A DNA stretch of 64,000 nucleotides from UBA9611 sp965237595. Its GTDB lineage: Bacteria; Chloroflexota; Dehalococcoidia; Lucifugimonadales; UBA3495. Below the pieces are notes generated by a model. The model had not been told where the DNA came from, did not search any database, and saw only the letters and a program-made list of their open reading frames with translations. Every line of letters starts with the position of its first letter. The first letter of the stretch is position 1. Shown one piece after another: positions 29,667 through 38,998 of this stretch. A program made the translations under genes and the position numbers. Where the stretch lies: the NCBI GenBank assembly GCA_965237595.1, contig CBDEFY010000004.1, forward strand, positions 62,001 to 126,000, given 5' to 3'.

Positions 29667-30907
29667 TCCCCGGCTTCGATGCCCGCGTCCACCAACTGGT
29701 CTGCCAATCCGGACTTTCGCATCTCCCGCCATAATTGCAACAAGACCCGCTGATCCCGGGTGTCGGCCAACGCGGTTAGTCTCTCCATCGCCTCGGACTC
29801 CACCAAAAACACCCCGTCCTCCCGGCGCACCGTTTCCATGGGCGTGGACCGCTGTGGGCGGGAGCGGATTGGCTCGGGTTCCTGGGTATCGTCCAAATCT
29901 TCCTTGGGCATCTCGGCCAAAGCCCCCACGATATTACCCAGCAGTTTGTCGACACCCTCCCCGGTGGCGGCGGAAATGAATTGTACGCTTGAACCCCTAT
30001 CGCCAATGGTTTCCAGCAACCGGGCTTCCAGATCCTCTTGCTGCTCCCGTACCTCAGTAATATCCAGCTTATTGACCACGACCAATTGGGGTTTCTGGGC
30101 CAGCTCCGGGTTAAACTGAAAGAGTTCGTCATTAATCATCCGGTAATCGTTTACCGGGTCTTCAGAAATGCCATCCAGTAGATGAACGTACAACCGTGTC
30201 CTTTCTGCATGACGCAAAAACTCATGACCGAGTCCGATCCCATCATGTGCTCCCTCCAATAATCCCGGCACTTCCATCATCACAAAGTCGTCTTGGCCAA
30301 CCCTAACCACACCCAAGACTGGTTCTACTGTGGTGAATGGATAGTCGCCCACTTTAGCTTTGGCCGCTGAACACATAGAGATAAGTGTAGACTTCCCCGC
30401 GTTGGGCTTGGCTAAGAGACCAACATCAGCCAGCAGCTTAAGCTCCAAGAACAAGACCACTTTCTCGCCCCGTTGTCCCCGTTGGGCCAAGACCGGTTCC
30501 TGATTCGTCGCCGTGGCGAACCGGGTATTTCCCCATCCTCCCCGGCCCCCGACAGCCACCAATCGCGGACTCTCACTTCGAATATCGTCTATGAACGCCT
30601 TTTCTCCATTCTCCAGCATCCGGTAGACCACGGTTCCAATCGGTACTGGGATATTTTCGTCCACCCCATTACCACCCCGCTTATCTTTGCCTTTGCCATG
30701 ACCCCCAGACGATACGTAAACAGTACTGTTGAACTTAATATGAAGCAGAGTATTTAAGGACGAATCTCCAACCAGGTAGGCACTTCCTCCATCACCACCA
30801 TCTCCCCCATTGGGTCCACCCTTTGGCCGGTATTTTTCCCGGAGAAAACTACTACAGCCATTTCCACCGGTTCCGGCGTTAATATTTAATCTAACGGTAT
30901 CAATCAT
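29627..30907 (-). CDS. obg: GTPase Obg/CgtA
   Basis: A 426-aa essential GTPase in ribosome (50S) maturation and stress response. The Gly-rich Obg fold (1-158, 'KGGPNGGDGGDGGSAYLVGD') is followed by the G domain: G1 'GLLAKPNAGKSTLISMCS', G2 'YPFTT', G3 'MEVPGLLEGAHDG', G4 'VVNKLDI', G5 'FISAATGEG'. G3 normally reads D-x-P-G; here it is E (residue 212). A C-terminal OCT-type domain ('RFGKVEVEWF' end) is present. The 3' part was duplicated in tandem. It leads nadD and pyrE on the same strand. Confidence 0.95.
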   Translation of the reverse strand: MIDTVRLNINAGTGGNGCSSFLREKYRPKGGPNGGDGGDGGSAYLVGDSSLNTLLHIKFNSTVYVSSGGHGKGKDKRGGNGVDENIPVPIGTVVYRMLENGEKAFIDDIRSESPRLVAVGGRGGWGNTRFATATNQEPVLAQRGQRGEKVVLFLELKLLADVGLLAKPNAGKSTLISMCSAAKAKVGDYPFTTVEPVLGVVRVGQDDFVMMEVPGLLEGAHDGIGLGHEFLRHAERTRLYVHLLDGISEDPVNDYRMINDELFQFNPELAQKPQLVVVNKLDITEVREQQEDLEARLLETIGDRGSSVQFISAATGEGVDKLLGNIVGALAEMPKEDLDDTQEPEPIRSRPQRSTPMETVRREDGVFLVESEAMERLTALADTRDQRVLLQLWREMRKSGLADQLVDAGIEAGDTIRFGKVEVEWF

Positions 30908-31235
30908 GAGTTTTCTAAAAGAATAATAGAGATAATAAAGGTGTGGATGGTGTGGATGGGCGCGCTTAGGCGTAGTCGATTCCTGGTTGACTAAGGATAT
31001 TTTAACATGGAGAGTTACATGGCCCCGGTTTATAAGTAGGAAGATAACTGTGAACTGCGGGCAGGGAATTGTGTCTAAGATTTGGGATGATATTGTTGGC
31101 GGATTTGGTGTCCTAGTCCACAGGGGGTATCATGCCAGGTTATCCACGGATATTTTGGGGGTTACCCAATAGCTGGGGTGGTATCCTGGATTCTCTCCAC
31201 CCCGATGCTAATCGGGGCAGGCGTGATGGACATAG
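30908..31235. other. Intergenic region between obg and the TolB-like lipoprotein
   Basis: No gene is seen. AT-rich parts near 30910-30945 and 30995-31010 may hold the divergent promoters. Near 30942-30959 there is a short direct repeat (GTGTGGATG twice). A CCCCGAT/ATCGGGG hairpin lies at 31200-31217, just before the lipoprotein start. Confidence 0.45.
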
Positions 31236-32579
31236 ATGCTTTATGCGGGTAAAACATTGTTGGGTGTGGCGGTGCTGCTGGGAGTCTTGGCGGTGTCCTG
31301 TTCCAGTCCGGCAAGCGAAACGGCTTTCGAGTCCAGTGAGCCACCAGAGACTGAGATTGAGGGAGACATTGGGCAGGTGGACCGGATAGCTTACGTCAGC
31401 CCTAATGGCGACCTATATACCGTTGACTCCGACGGCGGCGACTTGTCGCAGCTCACCGGCGGGTTCCAGGCTGGACAGGGCCCCGAAGGCAGCGCCCAGG
31501 CCCAGCCATTAAGACTCAATGAGTACTACACTTGGCCGACGTGGTCGTCTGATGGTACAAAACTGGCTGCATCCCGGGTGGTAGTGGCAGATGATCGGAC
31601 CAAGATATCGGTGCAGGTCCTCGACGCGCGGACAGGCCGCAGCGACACTGTATATGAGAACGAACAAGTATCCCTGATTGCCGACGGCACTCCCCACTAT
31701 ATGTATTGGGCTCCGTCAGGAGACGCTCTGTCTTTCCTGGCGGTCACCCCGGAGAGACTTTCGCTATTTCTCTGGGACGGAACGCCAGGCAAACCGGTCG
31801 ACTTGGTTGCAAGCGGAGCTCCCCTGTACTACCAGTGGTCAAACGACGCCGGGGCGATGGCCCTCCACGTCGGAATGGACATAACCGTGGCGAGGCCCCC
31901 CGTCGGAGGCACTCCCGATCAGACAATTCAGTCCTCTGGCGGCTTTCGCGTTCCTGCAATCTCACGGGACGGCACGAGGCTGGCCTACGTGGCCGCCTCA
32001 AACGGAGGCATGGTGCTGTATGTCACCCCCGTTGATGACCTTAGCCAAGGGCGCAAGATTGTCGACGTCGGTGCGATATCCGCATTCCTGTGGTCGCCTG
32101 ACGGGACCCGATTGGCCGTGGGGGATCAGCCCAACCCCAGGAATCCGTTGTTTGACCGGTTGATGTTGGTGCCCGTGGAAGACGGGCCCGTAACCACGCT
32201 GTCCACCGAGGAGGTGATGGCATTTTACTGGGCGCCCACCGGTGACAAACTCGCCTGGGTGGAGGTCAAGGCTGCTGAACAGGAGGTGGAGTGGGTGGTT
32301 TCATCCAGCGATGGGCTCAACGTGAAGAGACTGTTCGGGTTCCGGCCGTCGAGTGAAGTGTTCATCATGTTGAGCTTCTTCGACCAGTATGCCTACTCCC
32401 ACTCACCGTGGTCGCCGGACGGCAAGTACCTGGTTGTGGCGGGGTCCAAGGGCGAGGCAGCCACCAGGAGCAACGGACGGGCCCCCACCGGTGACCGGAT
32501 CTACGTATTGGATGCCGAAAGAGGCGCAGCCCCCAGGGACTTGGGGGCGGGCGTCCTGGCCTTTTGGTCGTGGAACTGA
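31236..32579 (+). CDS. Lipoprotein with TolB-like beta-propeller
   Basis: A 447-aa exported lipoprotein. The N-terminus has a hydrophobic stretch ending in a lipobox, 'LLGVLAVSCSSP', so the mature protein is anchored by its Cys. The body is made of repeated WD40/TolB-type blades, such as 'DRIAYVSPNGDLYTVDSDGG', 'WPTWSSDGTKLAASRVVV', 'FLWSPDGTRLAVGDQPN' and 'SPWSPDGKYLVVAGSKG'. A binding or scaffold role on the outer face of the membrane is likely. It overlaps the following LprG-like lipoprotein gene by 10 bp and may belong to the same export operon. Confidence 0.85.
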   Translation: MLYAGKTLLGVAVLLGVLAVSCSSPASETAFESSEPPETEIEGDIGQVDRIAYVSPNGDLYTVDSDGGDLSQLTGGFQAGQGPEGSAQAQPLRLNEYYTWPTWSSDGTKLAASRVVVADDRTKISVQVLDARTGRSDTVYENEQVSLIADGTPHYMYWAPSGDALSFLAVTPERLSLFLWDGTPGKPVDLVASGAPLYYQWSNDAGAMALHVGMDITVARPPVGGTPDQTIQSSGGFRVPAISRDGTRLAYVAASNGGMVLYVTPVDDLSQGRKIVDVGAISAFLWSPDGTRLAVGDQPNPRNPLFDRLMLVPVEDGPVTTLSTEEVMAFYWAPTGDKLAWVEVKAAEQEVEWVVSSSDGLNVKRLFGFRPSSEVFIMLSFFDQYAYSHSPWSPDGKYLVVAGSKGEAATRSNGRAPTGDRIYVLDAERGAAPRDLGAGVLAFWSWN

Positions 32580-33313
32580 GCGCCAAGGCCGTGCTGGCGG
32601 GCCTCTTGGCTGTGGGCCTCTTGGGTCTTGGTTTGGTGGCGGCCTGCAACTCGGAAAAGGCGACTGAGCCGCCCAGCGCGGCGGCCGAGATAGACATCGA
32701 AATTGCGATGCCGCAGGCGGTCGACCAACTGTTGGCCCTAGAATCGGCGGCGTTCAGTTTGGAACATCTTGAAGGCGCCACAGAACTGTTTCCTGGAGTG
32801 TTGATGACCAAAGCCTACGGAGAGGTATTGATCCCAGACCGGTTTAGGGTCACCGTGGAGGCCGAGTCCCAGCTCCCCAAGTCATATATCGAGATTAGCA
32901 TCATCACCATCGGTGACACCTCCTATATGACGGGCATATTCAGCGGCCGATGGAGTGAAGTCTCAACGGACTCACTGCCATTCAATCTCTCTGGATTGGG
33001 CCAAACCCTGGCTGACATTGTGGCTGCGGTCCAGCAGCCGCGGGCGATTCGCGCCGAACGGGTGAGCGGCGTGGACACCGTGCATATAAAAGGCGAGATA
33101 GCGTCTGAGGATCTGTCGGGATTGGTTCCCGGAGCTGGGGAGGGCTTCTCTGTTGGTTTGGACCTCTGGCTGGAACGGAATGGGCTGCTGAGGCAGGTCC
33201 ACATCGTTGGCCGGGTGGTTCCCACTGATGATGTGAATACGGTCCGTCAATTAACCTTGGATGACATCAACCAACCGGTGGACATCAACCCTCCCGGCAA
33301 CTCTCCCGGTTAA
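32570..33313 (+). CDS. LppX/LprG-like lipoprotein (lipid-binding)
   Basis: A 247-aa lipoprotein with lipobox 'LGLGLVAACNSEK'. The rest resembles the mycobacterial LppX_LprAFG family: an antiparallel sheet and helices forming a hydrophobic cavity that carries lipids ('LEHLEGATELFPGVLMTKAY', 'YGEVLIPDRFRVTVEAE', 'GDTSYMTGIFSGRWSEV', 'LWLERNGLLRQVHIVGRV'). The start is taken as the GTG at 32570, overlapping the end of the upstream gene. It is followed 11 bp later by a DHA2-type MFS gene, the same order as lprG-Rv1410c(P55) in mycobacteria, where the pair exports triacylglycerides and related lipids. Confidence 0.8.
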   Translation: MELSAKAVLAGLLAVGLLGLGLVAACNSEKATEPPSAAAEIDIEIAMPQAVDQLLALESAAFSLEHLEGATELFPGVLMTKAYGEVLIPDRFRVTVEAESQLPKSYIEISIITIGDTSYMTGIFSGRWSEVSTDSLPFNLSGLGQTLADIVAAVQQPRAIRAERVSGVDTVHIKGEIASEDLSGLVPGAGEGFSVGLDLWLERNGLLRQVHIVGRVVPTDDVNTVRQLTLDDINQPVDINPPGNSPG

Positions 33314-33324
33314 CGTCTAGGTTG

Positions 33325-34818
33325 ATGCTGCGATCGGACCGGACACTGCCCGTGCCATTCGTCTTCGCGGTAATTGGGCTGGGGGCCTTCATCACAGCCC
33401 TAGACCAGACGGTGGTAGTCACGGCATTGCCCAGCGTGATGCTTGACCTGAAAGTACCCATCGCCGAGTTGGACCGGGTCTCTTGGGTCATCACCGCGTA
33501 TCTGCTTGGGTATACGGTAGCAATGCCCCTGATTGGCCGTCTGGGTGACGTTTACGGTTATCCCAGGGTGTACCAAGCATCATTGGTGGTTTTTTGCATC
33601 GGGACCAGCCTGGTGGCCGTCTCGCCCAATCTGGAGTGGATGGTGGGCGCGAGGGTTTTACAGGCGGTGGGTGGCGGCGCAACGGTGCCCATCGGTATGG
33701 CGCTGGCAGTCTCGCTGGTGTCCAGGGAACGGCGGGCCTTGGCCTTGGGGATAGTAGGCGGCGGCGCCGAGGCCGGTTCCATGCTGGGCCCAGCATACGG
33801 AGGAGCCATCGCCGAGGCCCTGAGCTGGCGTTGGATCTTCTGGTTAAACGTGCCTCAGAGCGCGGTTATATTCCTGGCCCTATTGTGGCTGCCCAACCAC
33901 CGGAATGAAGGCGCCAGTGTGGATTATTTGGGCGGAGCACTGCTGGTGGCGGCCCTGTTGGTCCTGTCGTTTGCGCTGTCCCGGGGCGACCTCTTCACCT
34001 TCGATTCTCCCTACCCCTTCGTGCTGGCTGCAGCCGGAGTCGGACTGGTGGCGTTGTTGGTCTTGGTTGAAGCCAGGACGTATCAGCCCTTGATTACGCC
34101 GTTGTTGTTCCGCTCTTGGGAGTTTTTAATTTCCAACCTGACCCAGGTCCTGGTGGGAGTAGCGTTGATTATCGCCATGGTCACCGTGCCCCTGATGGCC
34201 AACACGGTGATGGGCCAGTCGCCTTTCACGGGGGCGTTGTGGCTGCTGCGGCTAACGGGAATCATTCCGTTGGGAGCAGTGGCCGGCGGGGCGTTGATGA
34301 CGCGGTTGGGAGCAAGTCCGCTGACGGTGGCCGGATTGGTCTTGGTGGCCGTGGGAATGTTTTTAGCCAGCGGTTGGGAGCTGGGTATAGGCGACCCTGA
34401 GTTGACGGTCCACCTGTTAGTCGCGGGATTCGGGTTCGGCCTGGTGATTGCGCCAATCACGGCCCACGCCTTGGGCTCAGTGGCTGAGGACTACCGCGGC
34501 ACGGCGGCGTCTCTGGTGGTGGTCTCACGGATGATGGGTATGACATTGGGCTTGGCCGCCTTGTCAGCCTGGGGGGTGGAGCATTTCCAGGTGCTTACGT
34601 CCGGGCTGGAAATTCCGTTGCCTCAGCAGGGCGAGGCCACCAGCGTTTTCGAGGCACGGGCGGCCGAATATTCGGCCAACCTCAACACCGCGGGCTTGGA
34701 ACTGTTCCGAAGGTTCTTCTTGGTCGCAGGGGTCATTTCATTGATTGCCATTGTGCCCGCGTTCGGCATGCGAAGGGGCCGTTCTGAGACTCGAGCGGTT
34801 TCGGACGGTTGCCGCTAA
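33325..34818 (+). CDS. MFS exporter, DHA2 (EmrB/QacA, P55-like) family
   Basis: A 497-aa integral membrane protein with many hydrophobic spans, likely 14. Motif A-like 'LIGRLGDVYGYPRVY' lies after TM2. TM1 has the DHA2-typical 'FITALDQTVVVTALPSV', and 'GARVLQAVGGGATVPIGMAL' and 'RWIFWLNVPQSAVIF' also match that family. The proton-driven family usually exports drugs or lipids. The ATG at 33325 (TTG at 33322 possible) is 12 bp after the LprG-like lipoprotein gene, suggesting a joint lipid-export role as in LprG-P55. A terminator follows. Confidence 0.88.
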   Translation: MLRSDRTLPVPFVFAVIGLGAFITALDQTVVVTALPSVMLDLKVPIAELDRVSWVITAYLLGYTVAMPLIGRLGDVYGYPRVYQASLVVFCIGTSLVAVSPNLEWMVGARVLQAVGGGATVPIGMALAVSLVSRERRALALGIVGGGAEAGSMLGPAYGGAIAEALSWRWIFWLNVPQSAVIFLALLWLPNHRNEGASVDYLGGALLVAALLVLSFALSRGDLFTFDSPYPFVLAAAGVGLVALLVLVEARTYQPLITPLLFRSWEFLISNLTQVLVGVALIIAMVTVPLMANTVMGQSPFTGALWLLRLTGIIPLGAVAGGALMTRLGASPLTVAGLVLVAVGMFLASGWELGIGDPELTVHLLVAGFGFGLVIAPITAHALGSVAEDYRGTAASLVVVSRMMGMTLGLAALSAWGVEHFQVLTSGLEIPLPQQGEATSVFEARAAEYSANLNTAGLELFRRFFLVAGVISLIAIVPAFGMRRGRSETRAVSDGCR

Positions 34819-34826
34819 CTAAAGGT

Positions 34827-34860
34827 AAAGGCAGCGCTCCAACCAAGGAGCGCCGCCTTT
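34827..34860. terminator. Bidirectional-looking hairpin between convergent operons
   Basis: AAAGGC-A-GCGCTCC pairs with GGAGCGC-C-GCCTTT around AACCAA, with one internal mismatch. It lies between the MFS gene (plus) and the substrate-binding gene (minus). On both strands a short T-containing run follows the stem. Confidence 0.65.
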
Positions 34861-34937
34861 GGTGTTACTGTGCATGCCGTGGGTTGATGCCTTCGCCATA
34901 AGTCGGGAGGCAGGATTCTACCCGCGGACCATCGTTC

Positions 34938-36002
34938 TTAGCTTTCTTCCGCCAGGGCTTCTTTAAGATTCTCGGCGGCGTCGCTGGTTACCCAGGACGT
35001 CCAGGTGGACTCGTTGGTCTTCAGCCAATGAACAGCAGCATCCCGCCACTCCGCGTTGTTGTCGTTCTTCCATGTGGCAAGCTCGCCCAAGGGAAGTGCG
35101 CCTAGGAAGACGTTGCCAAGGAAATCCGCGACTTCAGGCGCGCGCTCCATCAATGAACTGGCCACGCCAGTGTGGACGTCGGAAGCCGGGAAGGCGCAGC
35201 CAAGTTCGGACTCATAGGGCTCTTCCTCGGTTGCCGCCGTGATGGCATCCTGACACTCCTGGTTCCACTCGGGCTCTTCCAGCAGAGTCATGTCCAGGTC
35301 GGCTATGAGCTGTGTGGGCTCCCAATAGTATGAGACAACCGGTTCGCCGGCGGTGTAGGCGCCTATGATGTTGGCGTCAATGGCGCCCGCGGAGCCGGGC
35401 TCTATGATGTTGAAAGAGTCGTAAAGACCGTAAGCGTGCCACTTGGCCCGGACAACCTTCTGACAGCCCCAGCCGATGATGCAGTTGACCACCAAACCCT
35501 TGCTGGAGTCTTCAGGGTCGATGAAAAGGTGCTTGTAATCTGGCAAGTCCAGGACCGACTTCAGGCCCGGGTTTTCTTCAACTACGTAGGTCGGGACATA
35601 TATGCCTTGTAGTGAGGTCTCCAGGCTCTGACCTTTGCCGCCCTTGGCCACGTTATCGCCGGTCCCGGCCAAGTCCACCACGGCCCCGGAGGCAGTTTGT
35701 TCGGTATACCATCCCGTGATGTTCTGGCGCCAAAGTTCCATGTTGACGTCCAGTTCACCCAAAGGCAGGGCCAACTGCATGGTGGCGGCGGTCGCTTCTA
35801 CCTCTTCCACCGGGTAGCCGTAGCCTTGCTCTGCAATATACATGGCGATGGCGTTGTGTTCCCACAGGGTTTCCCATTGCCCATCGTAGAATCTGATTAC
35901 CGCTTTCTCGTCGTCGCCGCCGCAAGCCGCCGCCACCATTCCCAGCACCATAATTCCGGCCAACAGCAAAACAATCTTGGCGATGCCTATATGTTTGCCC
36001 AT
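34938..36002 (-). CDS. Glycine betaine/proline-type ABC substrate-binding lipoprotein
   Basis: A 354-aa lipoprotein: 'KIVLLLAGIMVLGMVAAACG' gives the lipobox (VAAAC). The body is OpuAC/ProX-like ('IRFYDGQWETLWEHNAIAMY', 'MELWRQNITGWYTEQ', 'VVSYYWEPTQLIADLDMTL'), with Trp and Tyr residues that could form the cation-pi cage for quaternary amines. AAGGAGG precedes the ATG at 36002; a longer frame to 36161 is not supported. It closes the TetR-ATPase-permease-binding protein operon, 167 bp after the permease gene. Confidence 0.9.
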   Translation of the reverse strand: MGKHIGIAKIVLLLAGIMVLGMVAAACGGDDEKAVIRFYDGQWETLWEHNAIAMYIAEQGYGYPVEEVEATAATMQLALPLGELDVNMELWRQNITGWYTEQTASGAVVDLAGTGDNVAKGGKGQSLETSLQGIYVPTYVVEENPGLKSVLDLPDYKHLFIDPEDSSKGLVVNCIIGWGCQKVVRAKWHAYGLYDSFNIIEPGSAGAIDANIIGAYTAGEPVVSYYWEPTQLIADLDMTLLEEPEWNQECQDAITAATEEEPYESELGCAFPASDVHTGVASSLMERAPEVADFLGNVFLGALPLGELATWKNDNNAEWRDAAVHWLKTNESTWTSWVTSDAAENLKEALAEES

Positions 36003-36169
36003 AGGGGTTTCCTCCTTTTTGATGAACCAGTACATTCCGCGTGTCATGCGGGCCCGCAATATAAATCCCAGGGCCCTTTGAAATTCGAACCTATTCCCAC
36101 CTCCATTCAGATTGTCTATTGACTGTATAATTATTGACCTGCCAATACGGCCCGTGTTCACGCCAAGAA

Positions 36170-37153
36170 TTAGTGGGTGCTCTGCCGGGGGTCCCTGGCT
36201 AGGCCCTGGGTGATCCGGTCGATGATTACGGCCATGACTACGATACCGATCCCCGCAATGAGTCCCTTTCCGAAAGCCAGACCCTGGATGCCTTCCAGGA
36301 CGTTGGCTCCAAGGCCCGGGTTGCCCACCAGAGAAGCGATAACCACCATTGCCAGGGCCATCATGGTGGTCTGGTTGATGCCCGCCATGATGGTGGGACG
36401 GGCCAGCGGCAGCTCCACCTTGATTAGCATCTGCCAGGGAGTGGTCCCAAAGGACCGGGCGGCTTCTTTGAGTTCTGGAGAGACCAAACGGATGCCCAGG
36501 TTGGTCAGGCGCATGGCGGGCGGTATGGCGTAGACCATGGTGGCGAACACGGCCGGAACCTTGCCCAAGCCCAGGAAGTAGATTGCCGGTATCAGATACA
36601 CGAAGCTGGGCATGGTCTGCATGGTGTCCAGAATGGGCCGCATGATGCCATCGACATTATTGCTCTTGGCCATAGCTATACCCATGGGAACAGCCACCAG
36701 CACCGAGATGACGGAGGCGGTGCCCACCACCGCCAGGGTTTGCATTGCCGCGTCCCAAATGTTCACTATACCCAGGAAAAAGAGCCCGGCCAGGGACACC
36801 AAGGCAACCCGGGCCCCGGCAACCCGCCAGGCCAGAAGAACCACCCATCCTGTAACCAGCCACCAAGGCAACCAGAGGAGAAAGTCCTCCAGCGGGACTA
36901 AGACCTCCAATAGGGCGGACTTGATCTCTTGGAAGAAGCTGCGCCAATGGGCGACCATCCAGAACACGGCGTCGTCCACCTTTTCAGCCGCGTCCACACG
37001 GAATCCCGCCGGAAAGTCCGGCGCCACCCGAAAGCCGGCTAGAACCAGACTTAGAACGATGACGCCAAAGGCGATAATCGGCCAGCGCCATCGCCGAATA
37101 AAGTCCTTCGAACCGGCCGCGCTAAAAGAGCGTAAATCCTGTCGAATGTCCAT
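36170..37153 (-). CDS. Glycine betaine/proline-type ABC permease (OpuAB/ProW-like)
   Basis: A 327-aa membrane protein. An N-terminal hydrophobic segment ('WPIIAFGVIVLSLVLAGFRV') is followed by more membrane spans and the BPD_transp_1 domain with the EAA-type loop 'EAARSFGTTPWQMLIKVELP' and 'ARPTIMAGINQTTMMALAMV'. It moves the substrate delivered by the binding protein, powered by the ATPase encoded 26 bp upstream. Likely imports glycine betaine, proline, choline or a related osmolyte. Confidence 0.92.
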   Translation of the reverse strand: MDIRQDLRSFSAAGSKDFIRRWRWPIIAFGVIVLSLVLAGFRVAPDFPAGFRVDAAEKVDDAVFWMVAHWRSFFQEIKSALLEVLVPLEDFLLWLPWWLVTGWVVLLAWRVAGARVALVSLAGLFFLGIVNIWDAAMQTLAVVGTASVISVLVAVPMGIAMAKSNNVDGIMRPILDTMQTMPSFVYLIPAIYFLGLGKVPAVFATMVYAIPPAMRLTNLGIRLVSPELKEAARSFGTTPWQMLIKVELPLARPTIMAGINQTTMMALAMVVIASLVGNPGLGANVLEGIQGLAFGKGLIAGIGIVVMAVIIDRITQGLARDPRQSTH

Positions 37154-37179
37154 ATTAAGTTTCCGTCTGGGCCATGGGC

Positions 37180-38277
37180 TTACCCAACGGCGACGGCCTC
37201 TTCTTGGGCCAGCTCCCGCTGGCTCTGGGCAAGGCTATTCAGCAATGCGTCTCTGGTTACCACGCCTATCAGGTCTCCCTGAGGGCTCACCACCGCGATG
37301 GGTTGGTTGCTGGCTGCCGCCAGTGGCACCAGTTCGTCGATGGGTGTAGTGGCCTGGACCGAAGCATAGGAAGATTTGCGGGCGAGGTGGGTGCTGGTCG
37401 GGGCGGCCATGATGCTTGCCGCGCCCATGACACGCGTTTTAGAGATGCCCCGGACGAATTCGCCCACGTACTCGTTGTTCGGGTTCAATACGATGTCCGC
37501 GGGCATTCCGGTCTGGACGATGGCGCCGTCCTTCATGATGGCGATGCGGTCGCCCAGTTTCAACGCCTCTTCCAGGTCGTGAGTGATAAAAACGATTGTC
37601 TTGTGGAGTTCCTTCTGCAGGCGTATGAGCTCGTCTTGCATGTCGCGCCGGATGAGGGGATCCAAGCCGCTGAAGGGCTCGTCCATGAGGAGAATGTCCG
37701 GATCGACGGCCAACGCCCGGGCCAAGCCCACCCGTTGCTGCATGCCGCCGCTTAGCTCATTGGGATAAGCGTCTTCCCAGCCGCTGAGGCCTACCAAGTC
37801 CAACACTTCTTGGGTATGGCCATACCGCGTGGCTTTGTCCATCCCGCGTAGCTCCAAGCCCCAGGCGGCGTTGTCAATCACCTTTCTATGGGGCAGGAGC
37901 CCGTAGTGCTGGAAGACCATGGCGACCTTGGACCGGCGCAGTCCGGTTAGCTCGTGGTCACCGAAGCTCAGAATGTCTAGGTCGTCGATGATAATTTCAC
38001 CGGCGGTTGGCTCGATGAGACGAATAAGGCACCGGACCAAGGTCGACTTGCCGCTGCCGGATAGTCCCATAACCACGAAGGTCTCGCCCTGAGCAACGTC
38101 GAAGCTCGCGTCCTGCAGGGCTACCACGCATCCGAGTTCGTTAAGAATATCGGCCTTGTCTTTACCTGCGTGCTCGGGAGTCATGGCCGTTTCGGCGTTC
38201 TCGCCGAATACCTTCCAGAGGGACCGGACAGAGATAGCCGCGCTGCCGTTGGCTCCGTTATTCGAATGCGTTGCCAT
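37180..38277 (-). CDS. Glycine betaine/proline-type ABC ATPase (OpuAA/ProV-like)
   Basis: A 365-aa ATPase. Walker A 'VVMGLSGSGKSTLVRCLIRL', Q-loop 'VAMVFQHYGLLPHRKV', signature 'ELSGGMQQRVGLARALAVDP', Walker B 'ILLMDEPFSGLDPL' and H-loop 'TIVFITHDLEEALKLG' are all present. The C-terminus has one CBS-like unit ('PIAVVSPQGDLIGVVTRDAL') that in OpuA senses ionic strength. It lies 41 bp after the tetR gene and 26 bp before the permease gene. Confidence 0.95.
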   Translation of the reverse strand: MATHSNNGANGSAAISVRSLWKVFGENAETAMTPEHAGKDKADILNELGCVVALQDASFDVAQGETFVVMGLSGSGKSTLVRCLIRLIEPTAGEIIIDDLDILSFGDHELTGLRRSKVAMVFQHYGLLPHRKVIDNAAWGLELRGMDKATRYGHTQEVLDLVGLSGWEDAYPNELSGGMQQRVGLARALAVDPDILLMDEPFSGLDPLIRRDMQDELIRLQKELHKTIVFITHDLEEALKLGDRIAIMKDGAIVQTGMPADIVLNPNNEYVGEFVRGISKTRVMGAASIMAAPTSTHLARKSSYASVQATTPIDELVPLAAASNQPIAVVSPQGDLIGVVTRDALLNSLAQSQRELAQEEAVAVG

Positions 38278-38318
38278 GATTTGTTACTCCTCTGCAGCCT
38301 AGGTACCAGTCGGCCAGG

Positions 38319-38930
38319 TCAGGCCGCCGGAATCTCTAGGGGTGCCGCCACCCCATATTTATATATCTCTAGAATCTTTTCCCGCCATCTGTCCAGAGAC
38401 CAGCTATAGCCACTGAGCGCCCAGATAGTGGCGGTGCTCTGTATCATCCCGAAGAAAGAGAGGGCGGCGGCGTCCAAGTCAAGGTCCGCATGAAAGGTTC
38501 CTTCGCCGACGCCTCGCCCCATGACGGCCTTAAGGGCGTCCAGATACCGGTCCAACATATCCCTCACCCGGTCCGCCAGACCAATTCCTTCAAAGCTCAT
38601 GGCGCCGGACACCACCACGAAGGACACGCCTCGGGAACCTTCGACATCGGCCAAGTGGGTCTCTAGGATGCACTCCAGGACTCTGAGGGCGTCGGGCTCT
38701 GTTGTTTGAGCGAATTCGACAGCGGCCATCAGGTCATGCTCCAACTCGTCGATCAACTGCAAAAGTATCTCGTGCTTGCTGGAGAAGTGGCGGTAGATGG
38801 CCCCTTCACTGAAGCCAACGGCCTCCGCTATTAAGTCGATGGTCACCGCTTCCATGCCCCTGTCGGTAATCAGACCTCGGGCGGCCTCGATGATTTGGTG
38901 TCTCCGTATGGAGGACGTCTGCCGGACCAA
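38319..38930 (-). CDS. TetR-family regulator of the osmolyte ABC operon
   Basis: A 203-aa repressor. The N-terminal helix-turn-helix reads 'IIEAARGLITDRGMEAVTID', 'LIAEAVGFSEGAIYRHFSSK', followed by a TetR ligand-binding domain. It is the first gene of the operon running to the ATPase, permease and binding protein, so it may repress itself and them. An imperfect palindrome (38949-38970) overlaps its likely promoter. The start is probably TTG at 38928-38930, with no clear ribosome site. The ligand is unknown. Confidence 0.87.
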   Translation of the reverse strand: MVRQTSSIRRHQIIEAARGLITDRGMEAVTIDLIAEAVGFSEGAIYRHFSSKHEILLQLIDELEHDLMAAVEFAQTTEPDALRVLECILETHLADVEGSRGVSFVVVSGAMSFEGIGLADRVRDMLDRYLDALKAVMGRGVGEGTFHADLDLDAAALSFFGMIQSTATIWALSGYSWSLDRWREKILEIYKYGVAAPLEIPAA

Positions 38931-38948
38931 TGGTGAACCGCCAAATTA

Positions 38949-38998
38949 TGTAAGTGAGCGAGCGCATACAAGCTATAACCGTGCGGGGATTTTGTCAA
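38949..38998 (-). promoter_or_regulatory. Promoter and likely TetR operator upstream of tetR
   Basis: On the minus strand TTGACA (38993-38998) and TATAGC (38972-38977) are separated by 15 bp. Directly downstream an imperfect palindrome, TGTAAGTGAGCG on the plus strand with a partner ending CGCATACA, spans 38949-38970. TetR-type operators often look like this, and the position suits autorepression. The spacer is short, so the exact -10 is unsure. Confidence 0.4.
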
